DNA of 64,000 nucleotides. Origin: Salinigranum halophilum. Lineage in GTDB: Archaea > Halobacteriota > Halobacteria > Halobacteriales > Haloferacaceae. The notes under the pieces are model-generated. The model worked only from the letters and a program-made list of their open reading frames with translations. It did not search any database and was not told the origin of the DNA. Made by a program: the position numbers and the translations under genes. Position 1 is the stretch's first letter. Each line of letters starts with the position of its first letter. The stretch lies in the NCBI RefSeq assembly GCF_007004735.1, contig NZ_SSNL01000007.1:1-64000 (forward strand). The letters are read 5' to 3'. Below, in pieces: positions 42,976-49,743 of the stretch.

Positions 42976-43197
42976 TCAGCACGCACACCCGGTCGACCCG
43001 GGGGAGCGCTCGAAGTCCATCTCGTCGCCGCAGTCGGGACAGGCGGGCGGTTCCTCGCCCGCGACGTCGAGGTCGAGCAGTCGTTCGTCGCAGTCGTGAC
43101 ACCAGTACGCGCCCTTCGACTCGGTCGTCCCCGATCCGCGGTCGGTCGACGGGGTCGACGCCACGAACGCTTCTTTGAGCGTTCCGAACAGGCCCAT
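42976..43197 (-). CDS. Small zinc-ribbon protein
   Basis: A 73-residue protein: an N-terminal MGLFGTLKEAFVASTPSTDR, a CHDC...CPDC zinc ribbon (YWCHDCDERLLDLDVAGEEP, then PACPDCGDEMDFERSPG) and a Cys-rich tail (STGCAC). A TATA-like gatttatg lies about 26 nt before the ATG. A small nucleic-acid- or protein-binding ribbon is likely; no partner is identified. Confidence 0.85.
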   Translation of the reverse strand: MGLFGTLKEAFVASTPSTDRGSGTTESKGAYWCHDCDERLLDLDVAGEEPPACPDCGDEMDFERSPGSTGCAC

Positions 43198-43288
43198 AGC
43201 CGAACGTGCTCATTCTTCGACATAAATCCCCGAGCGAGTGGGCGGGCGTGACGCACAACCGAAGGCGAGGCGGCGGACACCGACGGGT

Positions 43289-43696
43289 TCAGTCGAGCGA
43301 CCCGGCGAGCGCGTCGAGTGCCCTGTCGAGTTCGCCACCGCGTTTCCACGCCGCGACCCGGTCGACGAACGGGAGGGGGAGCGCCAGCGACACGGCCGAC
43401 CGCATCGTAACGCGCGAGCCCTCGTCCTCCCTCGCGTACTGGACCCACGTCTCCATCGACTCGAACGGGCCGGCCTCGCCGACCTGTGTGTAGTAGTAGC
43501 CGTCCGCTCTGGGCTCGAACCTGAGGTCGAACGAGAGTCCGCCGCCGCCGACCGTGACGACCGTCGCGTCGTCCGCCTCGCGGACCGTCCGGACGTCGAA
43601 GCTCCCCTCGGCCGCCACCAGCGTCTCGGGCGAGAGCTGCCGGGCGAGCCGCGCGGGCGTGGCGCGGACGAACCGCGAGCGTTCCACCTCGGCCAT
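43289..43696 (-). CDS. SRPBCC-family protein
   Basis: A 135-residue protein starting MAEVERSRFVRATPARLARQ; upstream in-frame residues look unrelated. The pattern is a helix-grip fold (SFDVRTVREADDATVVTVGG, FDLRFEPRADGYYYTQVGEA, WVQYAREDEGSRVTMRSAVS) with C-terminal helix WKRGGELDRALDALAGSLD. SRPBCC domains bind hydrophobic ligands; the ligand is unknown. Confidence 0.8.
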   Translation of the reverse strand: MAEVERSRFVRATPARLARQLSPETLVAAEGSFDVRTVREADDATVVTVGGGGLSFDLRFEPRADGYYYTQVGEAGPFESMETWVQYAREDEGSRVTMRSAVSLALPLPFVDRVAAWKRGGELDRALDALAGSLD

Positions 43697-43766
43697 GAGT
43701 GCGGATACGAGACCGGGGGTCGAAAGGGTGGTGACACCGGCAGCGCGCGGCGGGAGAGCCGACTCG

Positions 43767-44108
43767 TCAGTGCAACTCGGCGAGGAACGGCAGGGAGAGC
43801 CCGAAGAGGACGAGCGCGAGCGCGACGGCCCAGTAGACGATGCGGCGGAGTCGCGCGGCGGCGGGCACCTCCCCCGCGAGGTCGGGGGCGGCCGTCCAGA
43901 CCAGCCGGTAGTGGGCCGCGGCCGCCAACCCGAGGAAGGTGACGGCGGAGACGCCGAGCGCGACGGGGAGCGGGAGGCCGAACGAGAGGAGGTACACCGG
44001 GCCGAACGAGAACACGAGGAGGAAGGCCATCCCCGTGACGACGAGGAACGGCCACGGGTCCACCTCCCCTCCCCCACGACTACGGAGAGCGATGTCGCGA
44101 CGGGCCAC
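43767..44108 (-). CDS. Small integral membrane protein
   Basis: A 113-residue protein with three hydrophobic helices (FLVVTGMAFLLVFSFGPVYL, LPVALGVSAVTFLGLAAAAH, IVYWAVALALVLFGLSLPFL) and one charged loop (TAAPDLAGEVPAAARLRR). The start is GTG at 44108; a start nearer the first helix is possible. It is divergent from the next small membrane gene. Function unknown. Confidence 0.65.
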   Translation of the reverse strand: MARRDIALRSRGGGEVDPWPFLVVTGMAFLLVFSFGPVYLLSFGLPLPVALGVSAVTFLGLAAAAHYRLVWTAAPDLAGEVPAAARLRRIVYWAVALALVLFGLSLPFLAELH

Positions 44109-44168
44109 GGGTGGGGATGGGACGCCAGCGCAAAGAAGTTAAGTCGGGGTCGGGGAAACGGGGAACCG

Positions 44169-44348
44169 ATGACCACCTCTCAGGGCGACCCGAGAGTGCA
44201 CCTCGTGATGAACCTCGTCCTCTCGACGCTCTTTGCCAGCGTCGTCGTCTGGGGGCTGTCGTTCCTCGACATCGTCCCGTTCACGCTCCGGAACGTCGCG
44301 ATCGGCGCGCTCGGCCTCGCGCTGCTCACGTTCGTCGTGCTGCGGTGA
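44169..44348 (+). CDS. Small two-helix membrane protein
   Basis: A 59-residue protein: MTTSQGDPRVHLVMNLVLST, then LFASVVVWGLSFLDIVPFTL and RNVAIGALGLALLTFVVLR, two hydrophobic helices with a short polar link. A TATA-like aagttaagtc lies about 25-30 nt before the ATG. This is a typical small haloarchaeal membrane protein conserved beside upp; function unknown. Confidence 0.75.
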   Translation: MTTSQGDPRVHLVMNLVLSTLFASVVVWGLSFLDIVPFTLRNVAIGALGLALLTFVVLR

Positions 44349-44373
44349 CAGGCGCGGCGACGAACACCCCCTG

Positions 44374-44380
44374 CTTTATC
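44374..44380 (+). promoter_or_regulatory. upp: TATA box of upp
   Basis: The box ctttatc lies about 37 nt before the upp ATG at 44415, predicting a leader of about a dozen bases. Confidence 0.45.
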
Positions 44381-44414
44381 ATCGTCGGCGTCGCGCGCAC
44401 AGATAGACACACAG

Positions 44415-45095
44415 ATGCCTATCGAAGACCGCGACAACGCGTATCTCATCACACACGCGCTGGCGAAAGACACCCTCTCGCGCCTGCGAGACGTCGAGAC
44501 GGAGCAGGTCGCGTTCCGCAAGGGCCTGGTGAAGCTCGGCCGAATCTGTGGCTACGAGATCATCGACGGCGCGATGGAGACCGAGTACGTCTCCATCGAG
44601 ACACCGCTGCAAGAGACCACCGGCGAGCGGGTGAAGGGGCTCGACGACATCGTCATCATCAACGTGTTGCGTGCGGCGACGCCGTTCGTCGAAGGGCTGT
44701 TGAAAGCGTTCCCACGGGCGAAGCAGGGCGTCATCTCCGCCGGCCGTGACGAGGAGGCCGGGATGAACGAGGCGGGCGAGTTCCCCATCACCATCGACTA
44801 CGTGAAACTCCCCGAGATTCGCGCGAAGGACACCGTCATCGTCGCCGACCCCATGCTCGCGACCGGCAGCACGATGTGCGCCGTCCTCGACCACGTCCTC
44901 GAGAGCGCCGCCGAGGAGCCGACGGACCTGTTCGTCCTCTCGGCGGTGTCCGCCCCGGACGGCCTGCTGCGGGTCGACGAGGAGTACCCCGAGGCCGACC
45001 TGCTCACCGTCGCAATCGACGACTACCTCGACGACGACGGCTACATCGTTCCCGGCCTCGGCGACGCCGGCGACCGCGCGTTCCGGACGACGTAA
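44415..45095 (+). CDS. upp: Uracil phosphoribosyltransferase
   Basis: This 226-residue enzyme salvages uracil to UMP with PRPP. It shows the N-terminal [20 protein letters not shown], the SYE-like segment [32 protein letters not shown], the PRPP loop [16 protein letters not shown] near residue 143, and the C-terminal uracil loop [11 protein letters not shown]. Length is normal. With pyrD elsewhere in the window, both de novo and salvage pyrimidine genes are represented. Confidence 0.96.
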   Translation: MPIEDRDNAYLITHALAKDTLSRLRDVETEQVAFRKGLVKLGRICGYEIIDGAMETEYVSIETPLQETTGERVKGLDDIVIINVLRAATPFVEGLLKAFPRAKQGVISAGRDEEAGMNEAGEFPITIDYVKLPEIRAKDTVIVADPMLATGSTMCAVLDHVLESAAEEPTDLFVLSAVSAPDGLLRVDEEYPEADLLTVAIDDYLDDDGYIVPGLGDAGDRAFRTT

Positions 45096-45587
45096 GCGGG
45101 CGATTCTCGTTTTCGAGGAGTAGTGAGAAGCGAGCCCACAGAACGATGGTCGTGAGACTCGCGACTGGACTGCTCGAACGTACCACGAACACCGTGCGAC
45201 ACACGGGCGCAGTGTAGCCTCGTCCCTCCCCAACCGGTGCGGCCGGGACGGAACCCGGCCGCGACCCTCGCGCGTTCGCTCGCGTTGCTCGCTCATCGCG
45301 CGCCACCGCACCGCCCTGTCGCGGTTGGCGCGTGACGTCACGCGGTCCCGCCGCGTGGCTCACGCGCGAGGGATGAACGAGGGAGCGAGCAGTGCGAGTG
45401 ACCGAGTGAATCGGCTGGGGAGGACTGTGGCTTCACCGCCCTGGCGACCGCGCAGTGTTCGTGGTCCCCACAGTCACGCCCGCCGCTCGAAACTGCCCGA
45501 GGAGCCCATCCAGCGAGACACCCACACCGAATACAACCTCCCACGAGCGGCACCACAGCTAATATCGCGGCCATCGAGTCAGAGCGT
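45096..45587. other. Intergenic region carrying a dispersed repeat
   Basis: These 492 bases contain no gene I can support. The central part (45222-45448) is copy A of a GC-rich repeated element described separately. The rest is unannotated GC-rich sequence with the promoter of the 45588 gene (ctaatatc, 45559-45566) at its right end. Confidence 0.6.
45222..45448. repeat. Dispersed GC-rich repeat, copy A
   Basis: The right end (45411-45446, beginning tcggctggggaggactgtgg) matches copy B (53445-53480) at 34 of 36 bases. The left end holds an inverted, imperfect copy of the same motif (gtccctccccaaccgg, 45222-45237), giving terminal inverted repeats about 190 bp apart. An internal block (45299-45318, cgcgccaccgcaccgccctg) occurs inverted in copy B. 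The interior is full of gcgagc/gctcgc short repeats. The structure suggests a non-autonomous palindromic element rather than a coding gene. Confidence 0.7.
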
Positions 45588-45836
45588 ATGCACGACGCGC
45601 CCGGCGTGAACTGCCACTATCGCCCGGACGGAGGGCGCTCCGAAGAGCCGTGTGACGACTGCGGCCAACCCGTCGCCGACGCACTCACACGCACCGTCGA
45701 GACGAGGGTCGACGGGGCACAGCTACACAGCCACCGACTCTGCCCCGACTGCTTCGCCGCCTGGGTCGACCGCTACGACCGACAGCTGTCGCCCGACAGG
45801 GGAGCGAACGCGGATTCGGAGATTATCGTCGATTAG
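45588..45836 (+). CDS. Small double-CxxC zinc-binding protein
   Basis: An 82-residue protein with CHYRP, a CDDC pair and a CPDC pair (PCDDCGQPVADALTRTVETR, then HRLCPDCFAAWVDRYDRQL), consistent with a zinc ribbon. The leaderless promoter box at 45559-45566 is 25 nt before the ATG. Conserved in haloarchaea by look; the partner is unknown. Confidence 0.8.
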   Translation: MHDAPGVNCHYRPDGGRSEEPCDDCGQPVADALTRTVETRVDGAQLHSHRLCPDCFAAWVDRYDRQLSPDRGANADSEIIVD

Positions 45837-45857
45837 GGGGGCGCGAGTCGGCCGTCG

Positions 45858-47951
45858 TCAGCCGTCCGCGTTTTCACTCTCACCCGCACTCTCGCTCTCG
45901 GGTTCTGCCTCGCCGAGTCCACCGGAGAGGCCGTCGTCGCCGCGGTCCAGCGCCCGAGGGACGTCGTGGTAGTCCGAGTAGCCGTCGAACCAGCGCACGA
46001 TGCGTTCGAGACGGTCGACGACGTGGCCCGGTTCGCCCGACCGTGAGAGTTCGTGGCCCTCGCGCGGATACCGCACGAGCCGGGTGTCGACGCCGGCCTT
46101 CTTCAACAGCACGTAGAGGAGTTCGCCGTTGTTCACCGGCACCCGGAAGTCCTCGGTGGCGTGGAGGACGAGCGTCGGCGTCGTCACCTCGTGAGCCACC
46201 GACGCCGGCGACTGCTCCCAGAGGAACGCGGCGTCGTCTGACGGCGTGGTCTCGAAGTCCCACTCGACGAGTTTGAACGCGTCCGACGAGCCGTAAAAGG
46301 AGGTGAGGTCGTAGACACCGCGCTGGGCGACGGCGGCGCGGAACCGGTCGTCGTGGCCGACGAGCCACGCGGTCATGTACCCGCCGAAGCTTCCCCCCGT
46401 GAGGAACACGTGCGAATCGTCGACCTCGTCGCGCTCGCACACGGCGTCGACGCCCGCGAGGACGTCACGTGCGGTCGTCACCCCCCAGTCGCGCTGGATG
46501 GCCGTCGTGAACGCCTCGCCGTAGCCGAGAGAGCCCCGCGGGTTGCACCAGAACACCGCGTAGCCCCGCGCGGCGAGCGTCTGGAACTCGTGCCACATCG
46601 TTCCCGACGTGCTCCACATGGCGTGTGGGCCGCCGTGAATCTCGACGACGAGCGGGAACCGCTCCCGGCCGTCCCGAGCCCCCTCGGGCGGGAACAGGAG
46701 CCACCCCTGCACCGGCCCCGCCTCCGACTCGAACCACACCTCCTCGGGCGCGGCAAGCGTGCGCGACGAGAGGAGGGCGTCGTTCACGGTCGTGAGGCGG
46801 CGCTCGCCGTCGGCGGCGACGGCGAAGACGTCGCCCGGGTGGTCGGCGGCGCTCTTCGTGACCGCCAGGAGGTCAGCACCGACCCCGAGCCCGTCGACCT
46901 CGCCCGTGTCGACGACGACGTCGCGGTCGACCGACTCACCGTCTCCCGCGTCGAAGCGCCTGACGACGAAGTCGCCCTCGTCGGGCGTGACAGCGTAGAA
47001 CGACTCGAAGTCGGGGCCCCACGCGAAGCCCCGGTCGGGGAGGACGGTCCGGTCGAGGTCGGCGGTGAGTACGGTCTCCTCGCCCGTCTCACACGCCACC
47101 ACGACGACGTCGGCGTGGACCGGTGGCCCGTCGTCCGTCGGGGTGTGGAGGTACGCCACGCGGCCGTCGTCGGTCGCCGCGAGCGCGGGCGTCCACGACT
47201 CCCCCCAGGTCACGTGTCGTGTGTGCGCTCGCGGAAGGTCGTGGGCGACCAGTTCGAACTCGATGGCGTCGTCCGGGTCGCCCCCGTCGCGCCGTCGGGC
47301 GACCGCGTAGTAGAGCGTCTCGGCGTCGCCCCAGGTCGGCGCGGTGTGGTCGCGGTCGCCGTCGGTGACACGGGTGACAGCTCCGCCCGGGTCGTCGAGC
47401 GTCTCGGCGTCGCCGGCAGCGTCGAGGTCGGCGAGGTAGACGTGTCTGTGTGTCCCGTCGAGGTAGGCTGCCGCTCGCCGGTAGACGAGGCGGTCGACGA
47501 CGCGCGGGTCGGGCGTGGACCGTTCGTAGTCGGTCGCGTCGCAGTCGACGCCGCGCTCTCGCTCGGTCGCCGTGGCTTCGCTCACGAAGGCGAGCCGGGT
47601 GCCGTCGGGTGACCACGAGAGCCCCTGAACGCCGCCGGGGACGTTCGTGACGCGTCGGGCCTCGCCGCCGTCGGTCGGCACGACCCACAGCTGTGTCGGC
47701 TCGTCGTCCCGAGCGCGGGTGAACGCGAGGCGGTCGCCCGAGGGGGAGAAGGTAGGTTCGTCGTCGACCCCCGCACTCGCGGTGAATCGCCTGGGGTCGC
47801 CCCCGGCGGTGGGGACGACGAAGACGCTCGCCTCGGTCGTGGTCTCGTCGCGCGGCCGGCGAGCGACGTACGCGACGGTCGACCCGTCCGGGGAGACGGC
47901 CGGCGCGGACACCCGGACGAGGTCGTGGTAGTCTGCGGCCGTGAGCTGCAT
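45858..47951 (-). CDS. S9 family serine peptidase (acylaminoacyl/DPP-type)
   Basis: A 697-residue cytoplasmic peptidase. The start MQLTAADYHDLVRVSAPAVS gives the usual beta-propeller beginning (SPDGSTVAYVARR, WSPDGTRLAFVSEA, SPSGDRLAFTRA). The C-terminal alpha/beta hydrolase has the nucleophile in GGSFGGYMTAWLVG near residue 519, Asp in LHATEDFRVPVNNGE near 600 and His in YPREGHELSRSGEP near 632. It would cleave short peptides or acylated N-termini. The C-terminal tail is acidic. It is divergent from the TAXI gene. Confidence 0.93.
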   Translation of the reverse strand: MQLTAADYHDLVRVSAPAVSPDGSTVAYVARRPRDETTTEASVFVVPTAGGDPRRFTASAGVDDEPTFSPSGDRLAFTRARDDEPTQLWVVPTDGGEARRVTNVPGGVQGLSWSPDGTRLAFVSEATATERERGVDCDATDYERSTPDPRVVDRLVYRRAAAYLDGTHRHVYLADLDAAGDAETLDDPGGAVTRVTDGDRDHTAPTWGDAETLYYAVARRRDGGDPDDAIEFELVAHDLPRAHTRHVTWGESWTPALAATDDGRVAYLHTPTDDGPPVHADVVVVACETGEETVLTADLDRTVLPDRGFAWGPDFESFYAVTPDEGDFVVRRFDAGDGESVDRDVVVDTGEVDGLGVGADLLAVTKSAADHPGDVFAVAADGERRLTTVNDALLSSRTLAAPEEVWFESEAGPVQGWLLFPPEGARDGRERFPLVVEIHGGPHAMWSTSGTMWHEFQTLAARGYAVFWCNPRGSLGYGEAFTTAIQRDWGVTTARDVLAGVDAVCERDEVDDSHVFLTGGSFGGYMTAWLVGHDDRFRAAVAQRGVYDLTSFYGSSDAFKLVEWDFETTPSDDAAFLWEQSPASVAHEVTTPTLVLHATEDFRVPVNNGELLYVLLKKAGVDTRLVRYPREGHELSRSGEPGHVVDRLERIVRWFDGYSDYHDVPRALDRGDDGLSGGLGEAEPESESAGESENADG

Positions 47952-48103
47952 GCGAGCGCACTCGCCACACGGAAGAAAGAACGTTCCGGTGCGGAGAACC
48001 ACCGTCAGCGCCCTCGTACGGTCGTTATGGACGAAATGAACGTCTGATAATTCCGACTATTACCATATGGATGTGGTGAAAGCAGCACACTGACATGAGT
48101 AAT

Positions 48104-48113
48104 CATATATATC
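48104..48113 (+). promoter_or_regulatory. TATA box giving leaderless TAXI gene
   Basis: The sequence catatatatc is centred about 26 nt before the ATG at 48134. It lies inside the longer open frame beginning at 48095, so the true protein starts at 48134. Confidence 0.6.
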
Positions 48114-48133
48114 TCCAGCTACCCCTGTCGAGT

Positions 48134-49189
48134 ATGGTCCAGAAGAAGTTCGACAGACGGAGTTTCCTCGCAGCGACAGGAACGGCGGCGCTGGCCGGCC
48201 TCGCCGGCTGTTCCGGTGGCGGCGGTGGCGGAAGCGGTGGCGAAGGCGGCGAAGAGGGCGGCTCCGATGGAGAGTCGACCGAGATGGACTCGGAGGGTGA
48301 GTCGACCGAGATGGATTCGGGCGGCTCCGGCTCGGGAAGCACGCGTCTCTCGTGGCACGCGGGCGGCACGGGCGGGACGTACTTCCCGCTCTCGAACGAG
48401 TTCAAGGACGTCATCGAGTCCAACACCGACGGCATCACGGTCCAGGTCCAGTCGACCGGTGCCTCCGTCGAGAACGTCGGCTCGCTCGCGAGCGGCGACG
48501 CCGACTTCGCGCTCATCCAGAACGACGTCGCGTTCTTCGCGTCGAACGGCTCGGGTATCGAGGCCTTCCAGGGCAACGCCGTCGACAACCTCCGCGGCGT
48601 CGCCACCCTCTACCCCGAGACCATCCACATCGTGACGCTCGCCGACACGGGCATCGAGACGCCCGCGGACCTCTCGGGCGCGACCATCAACACCGGTGAC
48701 CTCGGCTCCGGGACGCAGGTCAACGCGAACCAGATCCTCGAGGCGCTCGGCATCAGCGACTACACCGAGCAGAACACCGGCTTCTCGCAGGCGTCGGACC
48801 AGCTGAAGAACGGCGACATCGACGCCGCGTTCGTCGTCGGCGGCTACCCCGTCGGTGCCATCGAGGAGCTCGCCGCGACGGAGGACGTCCGCATCGTCCC
48901 CATCGAGGGCGACGCCCGCCAGTCGGTCAAGGACGCCGCCCCGTTCTACGCGGACGACGAGGTCCCCTCGGGCACGTACGGGCTCGAGTCGCCCGCGCCG
49001 ACCGTCGCCGTGCAGGCGATGATCGCGACGAACGCCGAGCAGCCCGAGGACATCGTCGAGACGGTCACGGCGGCCATCTTCGACAACACGGACTCGCTCA
49101 CTATCAAGACGGACTTCATCACGGCCGACTCCGCACAGGACGGCATGTCCATCGACCTGCACCCGGGCGCGGCCGCGTACTTCGGCTGA
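48134..49189 (+). CDS. TAXI-family TRAP substrate-binding lipoprotein
   Basis: A 351-residue exported protein. The N-terminus FDRRSFLAATG carries a Tat twin-arginine motif (R8,R9) and a lipobox LAGC with Cys 26, so it is a Tat-exported lipoprotein. A Gly/Ser/Glu-rich linker follows. The TAXI fold is seen in GGTYFPLSNEFKDVIESNTD, VQVQSTGASVENVGSLASGD, FALIQNDVAFFASNG and TPADLSGATINTGDLGSGTQ. It binds an organic anion outside the membrane for the TRAP permease encoded two genes downstream. Confidence 0.94.
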   Translation: MVQKKFDRRSFLAATGTAALAGLAGCSGGGGGGSGGEGGEEGGSDGESTEMDSEGESTEMDSGGSGSGSTRLSWHAGGTGGTYFPLSNEFKDVIESNTDGITVQVQSTGASVENVGSLASGDADFALIQNDVAFFASNGSGIEAFQGNAVDNLRGVATLYPETIHIVTLADTGIETPADLSGATINTGDLGSGTQVNANQILEALGISDYTEQNTGFSQASDQLKNGDIDAAFVVGGYPVGAIEELAATEDVRIVPIEGDARQSVKDAAPFYADDEVPSGTYGLESPAPTVAVQAMIATNAEQPEDIVETVTAAIFDNTDSLTIKTDFITADSAQDGMSIDLHPGAAAYFG

Positions 49190-49236
49190 GCCCGAACCCG
49201 TAGCGCACTTACAGACACTCGACGTTCTTTGACGCG

Positions 49237-49743
49237 ATGGACGACCAACGTAGACGGTTCGCTCTCGCCGCCGTCGTAGTCGCGGCGTTGCTCGCGGTCA
49301 GCGGTGCCGCGGCCGCGTCGCTCCCGGCCGGACAGGCGCTCGTCGTCGAGACGGCCGACGGCGGTGACGAACTCCTTCGCGTGCCCGTCGAGGACAACAC
49401 GACGGTCGCGCTCGAGTACACCCACAGCGTCGAGAAGACGCGCGTACTCGACGCCTACGCGGTCCGTGACGGCGAACTCGTGATGACGCGGATGGAGTTC
49501 CAGTCGTACGGCTGGGGGCTCCCCGCGCGGGTGAACGTCACCACCGAGAACGGGTCGTTCGTCTTCGACCCCGAGGGGTCCTACGAGGAACTGTACGTGA
49601 AGCCCGGCCGCATCGCCGGCCACAAACTCCACGTCGGCGAGGAGACGTACGACCTCGTCGCGCGTTCGGACGCGGAGTCCGTGCGTATCTATATCACGGA
49701 GCGAACTGTCCTTGACGTTGCACGCTCGATGACACGACCATGA
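49237..49743 (+). CDS. DUF1850 TRAP-associated protein
   Basis: A 168-residue protein with an N-terminal signal/anchor helix (FALAAVVVAALLAVSGAAAA) and the DUF1850 core: VALEYTHSVEKTRVLDAYAV, MTRMEFQSYGWGLPARVNVT and RIAGHKLHVGEETYDLVARS. DUF1850 genes lie between TAXI binding proteins and fused TRAP permeases in many prokaryotes, and this is the same order. It is probably outside the membrane, where it may gate or assemble the transporter. The stop overlaps the permease ATG. Confidence 0.9.
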   Translation: MDDQRRRFALAAVVVAALLAVSGAAAASLPAGQALVVETADGGDELLRVPVEDNTTVALEYTHSVEKTRVLDAYAVRDGELVMTRMEFQSYGWGLPARVNVTTENGSFVFDPEGSYEELYVKPGRIAGHKLHVGEETYDLVARSDAESVRIYITERTVLDVARSMTRP